Source: DASVTR01 sp036387475
GTDB lineage: Bacteria > Acidobacteriota > Blastocatellia > Pyrinomonadales > Pyrinomonadaceae
Length of the DNA: 64,000 bases
Assembly: GCA_036387475.1 (NCBI GenBank)
Contig: DASVTR010000006.1
Location: forward strand, 124,001 to 188,000
Direction: 5' to 3'
The notes under the pieces: model-generated
The model's database searches: none
The model's input: only the letters and a program-made list of their open reading frames with translations
Told to the model about the DNA's origin: nothing
Position numbers and translations under genes: made by a program
Shown here: positions 52,752 through 61,674 of the stretch, one piece after another
How positions within the stretch are numbered: position 1 is the first letter of the stretch
Layout of the letters: each line of letters begins with the position of its first letter

Positions 52752-53765
52752 ATGCCCACCAAACATCGCTCTCTGATTGTGTGTTGCTTTCATTTAGCTT
52801 GTCTCACGCTTCTTTGCTCAGCATCTACGCTCGATACTTTTGCGCAGGCTAAGCCGAGACTGCTGGCGCTCAACAAACAAGAGAGCACGCTGGCTATCAT
52901 CGACCCGCAGGAGATGAAAGTCCTGGCGAAAGTTCAGACGGGCGATAACCCGCATGAAATCGTCGTGTCGGCTGACGGCAGAACGGCCTTCGTTTCAAAC
53001 TACGGCGCGCAGACGCCGGGCAGTTCCCTGTCCGTCATTGATTTGGAAACGCGCAAAGAGATACGCAGGGTTGATTTGAGTCCGCTTTTTCGTCCGCACG
53101 GATTGGTCTTGGCAAGCGGTGGCAAAGTTTATTTCACGGCGGAAGTGAACCGCTTGATAGGGCGCTATGATCCGGCGGCGAACAAAGTCGATTGGCTGAT
53201 GGGAACGGGGCAAAACGCTACGCACATGCTGGTCGTTGCGCCCGACCAGAAAAGAATGTACACGGCCAACATCGCTTCGGATTCCGTCACGGCGTTTGAG
53301 TTTCAAGCTCAGCCTCCCGCGCCCTCAAAGGTGACACACATTTCTGTTGGCAAACAGCCCGAAGCCATCGACCTCTCGCCGGACGGCAAAGAATTGTGGG
53401 TCGGGCAAAACGGCGACGGCTCAATCTCTATTATTGACACGGCGACAAACAAGGTCAAAGAGACTCTGCGCATTGGTGAAGTCCCGATACGTGTGAAATT
53501 CACGCCCGACGGCAAGCGCGTTCTCGTCTCCGACCCAAAAGCCGGAGACTTTATTGTTCTCGACGCGGCGACGCGCAAAGAACTCAAGCGTTTGAAAATC
53601 GGCAACGCGCCGATTGGCATAGTTGTTACGCCGGACAGTAAAAGAGCTTTCATCGCCACGGCTGAGGCTAATGGTGTCGCGGCGATAGATTTAGAGAAAA
53701 TGGAAATCACTGGACGCGTCGAGACAGGGCAAGCGCCCGACGGCTTGGCCTTTGCCGGAAATTAA
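52752..53765 (+). CDS. Exported YncE-like beta-propeller protein
   Basis: 337 residues, ATG 52752. Leader LIVCCFHLACLTLLCSASTL. The mature chain is seven repeats of a 40-residue blade with signatures such as LAIIDPQEMKVLAKVQTGDN, HEIVVSADGRTAFVSNYG, SISIIDTATNKVKETLRIGE and DFIVLDAATRKELKRLKIGN, the YVTN/cytochrome cd1-like propeller of YncE. There is no heme motif. Periplasmic; may bind a ligand or partner. It lies 12 bp before the amidohydrolase gene, so the three genes 52752-56698 form an operon. Confidence 0.88.
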   Translation: MPTKHRSLIVCCFHLACLTLLCSASTLDTFAQAKPRLLALNKQESTLAIIDPQEMKVLAKVQTGDNPHEIVVSADGRTAFVSNYGAQTPGSSLSVIDLETRKEIRRVDLSPLFRPHGLVLASGGKVYFTAEVNRLIGRYDPAANKVDWLMGTGQNATHMLVVAPDQKRMYTANIASDSVTAFEFQAQPPAPSKVTHISVGKQPEAIDLSPDGKELWVGQNGDGSISIIDTATNKVKETLRIGEVPIRVKFTPDGKRVLVSDPKAGDFIVLDAATRKELKRLKIGNAPIGIVVTPDSKRAFIATAEANGVAAIDLEKMEITGRVETGQAPDGLAFAGN

Positions 53766-53777
53766 GGACGTAAACTT

Positions 53778-55244
53778 ATGAGGCGGACAAAGAAACAACA
53801 ATGGACGCGGAAATGCGACGCGGACGCTGCCGCTCACAAAAACCTTCCTCTCCCGACGCAGGTCATCTCAAACGAAGAATTTGCTCCGCCCGCGCAGACC
53901 TTTGAGCAAAAGCTGGTCGAGCAGCGTTTAATCGAACTGGCCGACCAGAGCGCAAAGAGCTTGAACATCTCTCGCCGTCAATTTCTCGCCACGACGGGCG
54001 GAATGGCCGCGGCTTTTATGGCTATGAATTCGGTCTTCGGCAATTTCTTCAACGTCGAAGCCAGCGAATTGTTTGAGCCTCTCGCCACACAGGAAAAGTT
54101 TCCGAAGAAACAATTCATCTTCGACATACATACGCATCACGTCGCCGCCGGAAAGCAAATCAGCGTGCCGCCGCTCTTGCGCTACAGGGATGCTGGCGCT
54201 GCATGGGGCAACAAGGATTTGCAGGGACGCGAGCATCGCTGGCAAGACCTTTACCTTGCGAACTACATCAAGGAAATGTTTCTCGACAGCGACACTGTGA
54301 TGGCTGTCATTACCGGACTGCCTGCAAGGACGGACGCCGACAACGTTCTGCCTCCCGCCGAGATGATAGAGACGCGCGCCGAAATCAACGGGCTGGCGAA
54401 ATCACGACGCATCATCGCGCATGGGCTTTTTTCGCCAGACCTCGGCAAGCAGAACATGGAAGACATGCAGCGGCAGTTTGAGAAGATGAAGGTCGAGGCG
54501 TGGAAGGGTTATCCCGGTCAACCGCTCGCAGACGGCAGCGTCGGTTGGTGGATGGACGATGAAAAGCTTGCGTATCCGGCTTATGAATATTCCCGCAGGA
54601 TTGGAATTAAAAACATCTGCGTGCACAAAGGCTTGCCGCTTCCCGGCTGGGACTTGGAACACAGCAGCCCTAAAGACGTGCCGAAGGCCGCGAGAGATTT
54701 TCCCGATTTGAATTTTCTGATTTATCACGCGGGCTTCAAAGGCGTCGGCGACGTACGCGATGCAGTTGCCGACGGCTTCAAAACCAAAAAATACATTCCC
54801 TGGGTTTCGGATTTGTGCGAAGCGCGAAAGAAAAATCCGAGGATGACAAACGTCTACATGGATTTGGGAACGACGTTCGGGATGACCGTCATTACGCAAC
54901 CGCTGCTATGCGCTTACATGCTCGGCCTGATGATTGATGCTTTCGGCGAGAATCACGTTTTATGGGGAACGGATTCGATCTGGTGGGGCGGCCCGCAATG
55001 GCAAATCGAAGCGTTTCGCCGACTGCAAATGCCCGAAGAGTTAATTAAACGGTTTGGCTTCAAACCGCTTACGGACAAAGTCAAGGAAAAGATTCTGGGT
55101 TTGAACGCGGCGCGCGTTTACGGCGTTGATGTGAAAGCGAAGATGAACGCCATCCCTTCGGATTTCGTCACACGCCTTAAGGACAAATACCGCGCCGAAG
55201 GAGCGCAACCTTCAAACACGCAGTACGGCTGGATTTTCGGTTGA
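53778..55244 (+). CDS. Tat-dependent amidohydrolase-2 family protein
   Basis: 488 residues, ATG 53778 (AAGGA, 8-nt spacer), 12 bp after the propeller gene. The protein starts with about 55 charged residues before an internal twin-arginine leader ISRRQFLATTGGMAAAFMAM, an unusually late Tat signal; a shorter start may be used. The TIM-barrel metal hydrolase core has FIFDIHTHHVAAG (HxH), a middle histidine in NICVHKGLPLPGWD and LIYHAGFKG, and the aspartate in VLWGTDSIWWGGPQ, fitting the amidohydrolase-2 (ACMSD/decarboxylase-like) group. Substrate unknown; the paired propeller and second amidohydrolase suggest a joint catabolic function. Confidence 0.87.
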   Translation: MRRTKKQQWTRKCDADAAAHKNLPLPTQVISNEEFAPPAQTFEQKLVEQRLIELADQSAKSLNISRRQFLATTGGMAAAFMAMNSVFGNFFNVEASELFEPLATQEKFPKKQFIFDIHTHHVAAGKQISVPPLLRYRDAGAAWGNKDLQGREHRWQDLYLANYIKEMFLDSDTVMAVITGLPARTDADNVLPPAEMIETRAEINGLAKSRRIIAHGLFSPDLGKQNMEDMQRQFEKMKVEAWKGYPGQPLADGSVGWWMDDEKLAYPAYEYSRRIGIKNICVHKGLPLPGWDLEHSSPKDVPKAARDFPDLNFLIYHAGFKGVGDVRDAVADGFKTKKYIPWVSDLCEARKKNPRMTNVYMDLGTTFGMTVITQPLLCAYMLGLMIDAFGENHVLWGTDSIWWGGPQWQIEAFRRLQMPEELIKRFGFKPLTDKVKEKILGLNAARVYGVDVKAKMNAIPSDFVTRLKDKYRAEGAQPSNTQYGWIFG

Positions 55245-55270
55245 TAAGGCGCTTTCGCGGGGATGAAAAG

Positions 55271-56698
55271 ATGAAACGTACATTACTCTTACTGATTTTA
55301 TCAATAGCGTTTGCGGCAGTTGTGCAGTCTGCGCCGTCAGATTCAAACACGACCGCCTTCATCGGCGTCAACGTCATTCCGTTGGACAAGGAACGCGTGC
55401 TGCGAAATCAGACCGTCATTGTCCGCAACGGAGTGATTGCCGAAATAGGCGACGCGCGTAAGGTGAAAGTTCCGAAGGACGCGCAGAGGATTGACGGCAC
55501 AGGAAAATTTCTAATTCCCGGCTTGATGGATATGCATGTTCATCTTTTTACCGACGACGAATTTCCAGACGCGCTGGCCGAAGATGAATTCAAAATCATG
55601 CTGGCAAACGGCGTCACGACGATTCGCTTGATGAACGGAACACCGGAGCAGCTTGTCTGGCGTGAAAAATCTGCGAAGGGCGAAATCCTGGCGCCGACCA
55701 TCTACGCGGCGAGTCCGCAGTTTATCGGTAAAGAATCAAGCAACGCTTACGTCGTGACCAATGAGCAGGAAGCGCGTGAGCGCGTGCGCCAGGCCAAAAG
55801 GGACGGCTACGATTATTTGAAGATGACGACTAATCTCAAGCCGGAGGTTTACGAAGCGATAGTTGACGAAGCCCGAAAGCAGAACATTCGCGTCGTCGGA
55901 CACGCCGACAGCCGCTTCGTCGGCCTTCAACGCGCGCTCAAAGCCAGACAGCAAATCGAACATCTGGACTCATATCTGGAAGCGCTGCTGCCCGCAAACT
56001 CGCCCATCAAGGGTTCGGTTTCCGACATCTATCTTTATCAACCGAAAAACTGGGAAAGCCTCGACGTGTTGGACGAAAATAAAATTCCAGAGATAGCGCG
56101 TGCGACCGTTCAGGCAAATCCTTTCAGCACGCCGACCCTGCACCTCTTCAAATCTACTTTCGGCGTAGGCCGGAGCGTTGAAGAAATCAGGGCACAGCCG
56201 GACATTCGTTTCTACCCGCAAAAGACGATTGATCTATGGCTCGGCGTCAATAAGAGATACTGGGCCAACGCCGCGTCACCCGAAAGGCGCGCCAGATACG
56301 TCGCCATTAGAAACAAGCTCGTCAAAGCGATTCACGACGCGGGCGGCAAAATTCTCGCAGGCTCGGACACGCCCGAATGGCTGTTGCTTTACGGCTACAC
56401 GCTGCACCGCGAGTTGAAAGCGTTGAATGAAGCGGGGCTTTCGAATTACGAGACGCTGGCGGCGGCCACACGTAACCCGGCGGAGTTCTTCGGCACACTC
56501 AAACAGACCGGCACAATCGAAAAAGGCAAGCGCGCCGATCTGGTTTTGCTCGAAGCCAATCCGCTCGAAAACATTGCCAATACAGAGCGCCGCGCGGGCG
56601 TCATGCTCAAGGGTCGTTGGCTCGCGCAAACAGAGATGGATAAATGGCTCGACGAGATCGCGCCTCGTTTTCAACACGCGCTCGATGGAAAACATTAA
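55271..56698 (+). CDS. Exported amidohydrolase (imidazolonepropionase/prolidase-like)
   Basis: About 475 residues from ATG 55271 (GGGG 8 nt upstream); the frame opens at a TTG at 55241 within the end of the previous gene. Leader RTLLLLILSIAFAAVVQS. Similar in plan to the protein at 7051-8415: FIGVNVIPLDKERVLRNQ (sandwich), LIPGLMDMHVHLF (HxH), YDYLKMTTNLK with the bridging lysine position, VVGHADSRF, EHLDSYLEAL and the metal aspartate in ILAGSDTPEW, then ADLVLLEANPLENIANT. Probably acts on a dipeptide or cyclic amide in the periplasm. It is the last gene of the three-gene operon. Confidence 0.88.
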   Translation: MKRTLLLLILSIAFAAVVQSAPSDSNTTAFIGVNVIPLDKERVLRNQTVIVRNGVIAEIGDARKVKVPKDAQRIDGTGKFLIPGLMDMHVHLFTDDEFPDALAEDEFKIMLANGVTTIRLMNGTPEQLVWREKSAKGEILAPTIYAASPQFIGKESSNAYVVTNEQEARERVRQAKRDGYDYLKMTTNLKPEVYEAIVDEARKQNIRVVGHADSRFVGLQRALKARQQIEHLDSYLEALLPANSPIKGSVSDIYLYQPKNWESLDVLDENKIPEIARATVQANPFSTPTLHLFKSTFGVGRSVEEIRAQPDIRFYPQKTIDLWLGVNKRYWANAASPERRARYVAIRNKLVKAIHDAGGKILAGSDTPEWLLLYGYTLHRELKALNEAGLSNYETLAAATRNPAEFFGTLKQTGTIEKGKRADLVLLEANPLENIANTERRAGVMLKGRWLAQTEMDKWLDEIAPRFQHALDGKH

Positions 56699-56753
56699 CT
56701 CCGGCGCGAAACGCTAAAAGGTAAGCTGCGAAGAGATTTCTCTCGCCGGTTTG

Positions 56754-57152
56754 TTATTCTTCTTTGTCTAAGTCAAGCACGACAGAGTTGATGCAGTAGC
56801 GCAGGTTGGTTGGACGAGGGCCGTCGTCGAAGACGTGGCCCAGATGAGAGTCGCAACTCGCGCACAAGACCTCTGTTCGCACCATCCCGTGGCTGGTATC
56901 AACTTCGGTGCGCACATTATCCTCTGCGGTCGGGGCTGTAAAGCTCGGCCAGCCGCACCCCGAATCGAATTTCGTATCCGAACTGAATAACTCGTTGCCG
57001 CAGGCCGCGCATTTATACGTACCCTTTTCTTTTGAATCGTGATACTTGCCCGTGAATGGCCGCTCCGTTGCTTTTTGACGGGCGACCGCGTATTGCTCCG
57101 GCGTCAGTTGTCGTCGCCACTCTTCTTCGGTCTTGTTAACTTTCCTCTTCAT
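56754..57152 (-). CDS. msrB: Peptide-methionine (R)-S-oxide reductase
   Basis: 132 residues, ATG 57152, cytoplasmic. Zinc ligands C48 and C51 (YKCAACGNELF) and C97 and C100 (LCASCDSHLGHVFDDGP) are intact. The catalytic cysteine is C120 in LRYCINSVVLDL. GCGWPSF is the family's substrate loop. It reduces methionine-R-sulfoxide in proteins using thioredoxin, repairing oxidative damage. The full-length single-domain form. It converges with the amidohydrolase gene and is divergent from the release-factor-like gene, 120 bp away. Confidence 0.97.
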   Translation of the reverse strand: MKRKVNKTEEEWRRQLTPEQYAVARQKATERPFTGKYHDSKEKGTYKCAACGNELFSSDTKFDSGCGWPSFTAPTAEDNVRTEVDTSHGMVRTEVLCASCDSHLGHVFDDGPRPTNLRYCINSVVLDLDKEE

Positions 57153-57272
57153 CTATAGTTCCTTTCCGTGTCGTGTAATAATAGCGGATGGGCCAATGTT
57201 TTTTTCAATACTACCGACGTTTAAATAAATCGGTCAAAGGCCGTCATTGTGCCCCTGGCCCATCAGGCGAAC

Positions 57273-57620
57273 ATGATTATCTTACCGGAATCCAATGAAG
57301 CGCTGTTGGGAGAATGTGAGGTCGAGACCTTTCGTTCGAGCGGCCCCGGCGGTCAGCACGTCAACAAGACGGAAAGCGCGGTCAGAATCAAACACCTGCC
57401 TTCCGGTCTGGTCGTCACCTCTCGCGAGCAGCGCAGCCAGCACCAGAATAAAGCACTCTGCTTGCAAAAATTGCGCGAGAAGGTCGAGCGTTTGAATCAC
57501 CGTCCTGCCAAGCGCGTTCCGACGCGCATCCCGCGCAGCGCGAAGAACCGCACACTGGAAGAGAAGGCGCGGCGCTCGCACATCAAGCGATTACGCTCAA
57601 AGCCCTCAACGGATGACTGA
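57273..57620 (+). CDS. Release-factor-like GGQ protein
   Basis: About 115 residues from ATG 57273 (a GTG at 57249 would add eight). The RF-1 class core has FRSSGPGGQHVNKTESAV with GGQ at 26-28, the peptidyl-tRNA hydrolysis loop. SGLVVTSREQRSQHQNKALC follows, and the end is basic (RVPTRIPRSAKNRTLEEKAR, HIKRLRSKP), suited to ribosome binding. The codon-recognition domains of RF1/RF2 are absent. It is therefore either an ArfB/YaeJ-type rescue factor or a PrfH-like protein; I do not see the YaeJ tail clearly, so no symbol is given. It should free peptides from stalled ribosomes (inference). Confidence 0.87.
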   Translation: MIILPESNEALLGECEVETFRSSGPGGQHVNKTESAVRIKHLPSGLVVTSREQRSQHQNKALCLQKLREKVERLNHRPAKRVPTRIPRSAKNRTLEEKARRSHIKRLRSKPSTDD

Positions 57621-57701
57621 AATACGAAAGAGCGGTCGCTAATCTCCGAAATCATTTCAAACTTATGAGCTTCAGGCGCGCGGCTCACGCCACTGCTAGC
57701 C

Positions 57702-58448
57702 TCACCCACCGAAACGATACTCCTGGTATCGCGGCGCTCCGGTTAGCTCGTGCTGCTTCAAAAACTCCCATGCGCTGCGATTGATCTCCGGCGCGCGGTC
57801 GTAATACCAGTGTGTGTGATTCTTTATTTCTGTTAGTTGCGTGTTAAAGCCGTGACTGTTGAGCGCGTCGCGTGTGGCCCGGACTACAGGCAGAGGCAAT
57901 CCTGCGTCGTTCGTCCCGACAAAAATAGCTATCGGCGTCTTGCGCTTTGCGCGCTCGATTAGCGGATACGCCGCTTCATGCAGCATTCCGGCGTGGATGG
58001 CCGTGGCTGCAAAATATTCCGACTCAAGCAAAGACATGTAGAGCGCCTGCCCTGCTCCCGCCGAGTGTCCGAACAAATAGACTCTGCGCTCGTTTATCGG
58101 GTACTTGGCTTTGAGCGCTTCAACTAAGTCACGAAGCAAATCCGGCCCATCCTCCGGCACTCTCCATTGCAGGGAATCCGACGAGTCTGGCCCAACGATA
58201 ATGATGCCTTCCTTCTTCGCCAAGTCTTTCCACTTTTCGACGAGCGATAATCCATTGCCTCTTGACCCGTGAAGCGTCACAATCAAAGCCGCCGGTTGAG
58301 CCGCCTTGATGGTTTCCGGGACGTATAGATAGTAGGTGCGTTTCTTGCCCTGTGAAGTGATAGAGTCCTTCACAATCTTATCCGACGAAGCTTTGGCCGG
58401 GGAATAAAGCGTTAAGAGCATGAAGAGGAAGAGAACGAAATATTTCAT
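57702..58448 (-). CDS. Exported alpha/beta hydrolase, feruloyl-esterase/PHB-depolymerase-like
   Basis: 248 residues, ATG 58448 with AAAGGAA. Leader KYFVLFLFMLLTLYSPAKA. Core motifs: YYLYVPETIKAAQPAALIV, oxyanion loop LIVTLHGSRGNG, nucleophile elbow LFGHSAGAGQALY, acid in FVGTNDAGLPLP and His in EIKNHTHWYYDRAPE, a complete triad. The layout resembles the esterase-PHB/feruloyl esterase group, secreted enzymes that cut polyester or ferulate esters. Substrate not determinable. Near another esterase (58638) on the same strand but separated by a terminator. Confidence 0.86.
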   Translation of the reverse strand: MKYFVLFLFMLLTLYSPAKASSDKIVKDSITSQGKKRTYYLYVPETIKAAQPAALIVTLHGSRGNGLSLVEKWKDLAKKEGIIIVGPDSSDSLQWRVPEDGPDLLRDLVEALKAKYPINERRVYLFGHSAGAGQALYMSLLESEYFAATAIHAGMLHEAAYPLIERAKRKTPIAIFVGTNDAGLPLPVVRATRDALNSHGFNTQLTEIKNHTHWYYDRAPEINRSAWEFLKQHELTGAPRYQEYRFGG

Positions 58449-58585
58449 AGACGTTCCTTTACCAGTCGTTTCTTTTCTCCTGTCATCAATCCTACGTTAC
58501 CAATTATTGAGCACCGGGCCGATGCTGTCCACTGGTGCAAGCAGCATAAAAGTGAAGAGCGGCAATCCTGACGCCTCGACAGAGT

Positions 58586-58620
58586 AAGGCCCGGCGCACA
58601 CTCTCGTCACGCCGGGCCTT
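58586..58620 (-). terminator. Terminator hairpin of the esterase gene
   Basis: AAGGCCCGGCG and CGCCGGGCCTT form a perfect 11-bp stem with a 13-nt loop, 17 bp after the stop at 58638. No long T tract follows on the minus strand, but position and strength suit a transcript end. Confidence 0.7.
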
Positions 58621-58637
58621 AAAGGGTTGATGGTTGG

Positions 58638-59945
58638 TTACTTCTTTTCGGCTGTCGTGGCCTTGTTGAGCAGTCCGGCCACGCGGTCTCGGTTTGTCTG
58701 GAAGAGGTTCAGGTTGGGGTCTGCGGTCTCTTTGGCGACCGTGACCGCTTTCTCGTAGTTCGGGTGCGCAAGCTCAAGCTTACCGCTCCGCTCGTAGGCT
58801 TCGGCGAGACTGTCGTAGACGTTGGCCGAGCGCGGATAATGCTCGACGTTCCACTTGAAGGCAAAGATGGCCTCGTCCATCTTTCCCTGGGCCATAAGCT
58901 GATAGCCGGCCTGATTGACAAGCGGCTCAGGCGGATGCAGCGTTAAGCCCAAACGCTCGGAGAGCTTGCGATAGTGTTCCTCAACGGCCTTGAAGTCGCC
59001 GTTAATCGCGCCGGTGTTCGGGTCGCGCGGATACTGCCACCCGTCGAAGGCTTTGCGCAGTCCGGCATAGTGGCTGCGAAGCACGACCGAGCCGTGGTCT
59101 TCATCCTGCATCTGCACGGCTTCCCAGACGAAGCCCTTCGTCTGTTGTTTCTGTAGCACTTCGCGGAAGAGATTGAAGCCGTCGCCGATGTTGCCCGGCT
59201 CATTGCCAAGCGTCACATAGAGCGTTCGGTTGTACTCCTTGCGGTTCTTAAAGAATTCCTTGGCGCGGTCAATCAGTACGAAGTTGTCCCATTGGAGCGC
59301 AGGGCTGACGGAGATGTAGGCGTTGAACAATTCGGGGCGCGAAAGCATCGCGTGGATGGCGAACAGCCCGCCGAGGGAGTGACCGGCCAGCGCGCGAAAC
59401 GGCTGCGTGCGATATTCCTTCTCGATGTGCGGAATCAATTCCGTCTCGATGAACTTGAGAAACTTGTCCCCGCCGCCGCTCGTCGGAAAGCGCAGGTTAG
59501 GGTTGTCCGGAGCCTGCGCGACGTGTGTCGGCGACAAATCGCGCGTGCGGTCTGTGTTCGGGATACCGACGACGATCATCTCCGGCATACGATTGTTGCG
59601 CGCCAGAAATGAGACCGTGCCGCTCGTGTGAAGCATGTGCGCGTCGCCGTCTGTCATGTAAAGGACGGGATAACGTTGGCCGTTGCGCTCGTAGCCAGCA
59701 GGCGTGCGAACGAGAATCGCACGCTCCTCGCCGAGCACTGTGGACTTCAGAGTCAAACGCGTAGGGGCATCGTAGAGCGGCGGCGCTTGTCCGAAAGCGA
59801 TGGTTGTTAGAAAGAGCAGCGCAAACAGCGCCGGGATGCTTCTTGTGACGAGATGCTTCAGCGATGTCCGATGTCGGGCAGCGACGTTTGCTGCGGAAGA
59901 GACAGGTAGTTCTTTGAAGAGACCAGCGGTGCGGTTTCGTGTCAT
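58638..59945 (-). CDS. Exported esterase of the IroE/Fes type with C-terminal TPR
   Basis: About 435 residues from ATG 59945 (GGAGG, 5-nt spacer); a start at 59963 is weaker. A long basic N-region precedes the leader SIPALFALLFLTTIAFG. The esterase-D-like hydrolase domain (about 55-300) has YPVLYMTDGDAHML, nucleophile in FRALAGHSLGGLFAIHAM and a late histidine in MQDEDHGSVVLR. The C-terminal 100 residues are TPR-like (NQAGYQLMAQGKMDEAIFAF, VYDSLAEAYERSGKLELAHP). Enzymes of this fold open siderophore esters or act on other esters; the TPR fusion is common in environmental bacteria. Substrate unknown. Confidence 0.88.
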   Translation of the reverse strand: MTRNRTAGLFKELPVSSAANVAARHRTSLKHLVTRSIPALFALLFLTTIAFGQAPPLYDAPTRLTLKSTVLGEERAILVRTPAGYERNGQRYPVLYMTDGDAHMLHTSGTVSFLARNNRMPEMIVVGIPNTDRTRDLSPTHVAQAPDNPNLRFPTSGGGDKFLKFIETELIPHIEKEYRTQPFRALAGHSLGGLFAIHAMLSRPELFNAYISVSPALQWDNFVLIDRAKEFFKNRKEYNRTLYVTLGNEPGNIGDGFNLFREVLQKQQTKGFVWEAVQMQDEDHGSVVLRSHYAGLRKAFDGWQYPRDPNTGAINGDFKAVEEHYRKLSERLGLTLHPPEPLVNQAGYQLMAQGKMDEAIFAFKWNVEHYPRSANVYDSLAEAYERSGKLELAHPNYEKAVTVAKETADPNLNLFQTNRDRVAGLLNKATTAEKK

Positions 59946-60266
59946 GATTTCCTCCAAATCCAAAAAGGGGCGGTCAGAATTTCGGTCGGACGCAGCTTAA
60001 GGATGGCGACAGTGGTCGGGCAGCATCTTTCCGAGGTCGATTACGGCAAAGATTCTATACGATGAGAGCGCCCCTGCGGTTGCGAAGACTTTGTTAATTT
60101 ACAAATGACCAATAATTTTTACCTTAATTTACAAAGCCCGACGATATTCCGTACATAAATCCGAAAGCATGGACGACCGCAGAGCGCGAGCCGCCGCAAG
60201 AGGAGGCCAAGCCAGACGAGGTAACGAACATTAAGCTCGCTCGTTCCTGAGCGCTCACTGCGCGTC
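59946..60266. other. Intergenic region with a short direct repeat
   Basis: TTAATTTACAAA occurs twice (about 60095 and 60125) in an AT-rich patch of an otherwise GC-richer gap. No gene is credible here; a mini-frame at 60171 of about 20 residues has no ribosome site. Confidence 0.5.
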
Positions 60267-60815
60267 TCACTTCCTTCTTTGAATCTCCCTTAAATCATTT
60301 ATCAAATCATCTGCTGCATCTCCAGCCCACTGCACTTTTTTAGACTTCCAGACTATGCGCGCCTTCGTTTGAGAGGTAAGCATGATGATGAACAACTCGC
60401 CGTAAGGATGCGGGATGCCCAGAGGGCGGCGATATTCCAACAGGTTGAAGAAGATTATGTAGTCAGCCTCTCCAATGCTCCCGACTGCGCTCATGCCCTT
60501 GTGCTTACGCATAAACTTATTTAGTTTTCCGGCGATAACATTGTAGGCCGACCTGTAACGCCTGCTCTGGCGCGGGTCGTATTTCAGCACCTCTTCAATC
60601 ATCGAACTGCTCCCGCCGCTCGCCTCCAAGATAGACGCTTTCTTAATCAGCAATAAAGCATTCCGCTTACCGGCAATCTCGGATAAGGAGTTATAGGACT
60701 GCGTGGCCGTGGCCGAATTGTCCTGCGCAGAGATAGCACCGGCAAAGAGCAAGAGCCACGTCAAAGACGCCAAAATCTTGATAAACAAACTATGCCCTCT
60801 GCGGCTCACATGCAA
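60267..60815 (-). CDS. Exported protein of unknown function
   Basis: 182 residues from TTG 60815 (GTG 60809 is an alternative; neither has a strong ribosome site). Leader FIKILASLTWLLLFAGAISA, cut near AQDN. The mature protein shows IAGKRNALLLIKKASILEAS, MIEEVLKYDPRQSRRYRSAY, VGSIGEADYIIFFNLLEYRR and TKARIVWKSKKVQWAGDAAD. The last half (ADYIIFFNL, RIVWKSK) has the strand order of small periplasmic proteins that measure or bind, but I recognise no family. Confidence 0.65.
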   Translation of the reverse strand: MHVSRRGHSLFIKILASLTWLLLFAGAISAQDNSATATQSYNSLSEIAGKRNALLLIKKASILEASGGSSSMIEEVLKYDPRQSRRYRSAYNVIAGKLNKFMRKHKGMSAVGSIGEADYIIFFNLLEYRRPLGIPHPYGELFIIMLTSQTKARIVWKSKKVQWAGDAADDLINDLREIQRRK

Positions 60816-60992
60816 AATATTAACCTAACAGCTTGACGACCACGAAGCTAACCAACATCCGCCGCGTTGGCAACCGCCGACCTGTAATGTGTCTGCCGTT
60901 TTTCTGAACTCGATTCCCAACGCAGTTGGATTTCTGTATATTCGCTTTAGTGATGAATGCGCATCACACTTTGAGCACGCAGGGGGGCATTT

Positions 60993-61649
60993 ATGGTTGA
61001 GCAAGAAGGGTTCGTTTTCCGGGGCTTAAATCTAATGGGCCTACTGTTCTGCCTGCTGCTGTTATATTTTCCGGCGGCAGCGCAAACCGACTCTGCTCTA
61101 AAGATGACGGGCGCGACCCCTTCGTCCACAGCCGCTTCGCCTGTCTCCGAAAGAAAGTTTGAGGTTGGCGTTCATTTCTCCATGCTCCGCTATGATGATT
61201 ACGGCGACCGCTTAATTGAGCCGGGCATTGGAGGACGCCTCACCTATAATCTTAACGACAACTTTGCGGTCGAGGGAGAAGTAAATTTCTATCCGCGCTC
61301 GCACGAAGGCGACCCGACGGTTTCGGGGCGCAAGACGCTGGCGATCTTCGGTGTTAAAGCCGGCGTGCGCAAAGGCAGGCTTGGCTTTTTCGGCAAAGCT
61401 CGACCGGGTTTTATTCATTTTAGCCGGAGGCTGGAGTTTGCCTGCGTTGATGTTGGCGGCGAGGGTGATTGTTCGCTGTCGAAGAGAAATTTCGCTTTCG
61501 ATTTGGGCGGCGTAACTGAGCTTCGCATCTCTCCGCGCACGCTCTTACGCTTTGATTTGGGCGATACGATTATCCGCTCAAGCATCATCGGTGGTTATAA
61601 GACGACGCACAATCTACAGTTGAATGCCGGCGTCGGCTTTCGCTTTTAA
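60993..61649 (+). CDS. Outer-membrane beta-barrel protein
   Basis: 218 residues, ATG 60993 with GGGGG 6 nt upstream. Leader LMGLLFCLLLLYFPAAAQ. The mature chain alternates hydrophobic strands and short turns, as in an 8-stranded OmpA-like barrel: KFEVGVHFSMLRYDDYG, GIGGRLTYNLNDNFAVEGEV, FGVKAGVRKGRLGFFGKA and LQLNAGVGFRF, which ends with the outer-membrane sorting Phe. Two cysteines (ACVDVGGEGDC) lie in an extracellular-type loop. Probably structural or adhesive. It lies 25 bp before the metallopeptidase gene on the same strand, so likely cotranscribed. Confidence 0.85.
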   Translation: MVEQEGFVFRGLNLMGLLFCLLLLYFPAAAQTDSALKMTGATPSSTAASPVSERKFEVGVHFSMLRYDDYGDRLIEPGIGGRLTYNLNDNFAVEGEVNFYPRSHEGDPTVSGRKTLAIFGVKAGVRKGRLGFFGKARPGFIHFSRRLEFACVDVGGEGDCSLSKRNFAFDLGGVTELRISPRTLLRFDLGDTIIRSSIIGGYKTTHNLQLNAGVGFRF

Positions 61650-61674
61650 GTTTCGTCAAGGGGTTAAGTAAGCC

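Noticed and set aside
60171..60236. Mini-gene of about 20 codons (ARAAARGGQARRGNEH)
   Set aside because: No ribosome site, low-complexity basic composition, too short to judge.
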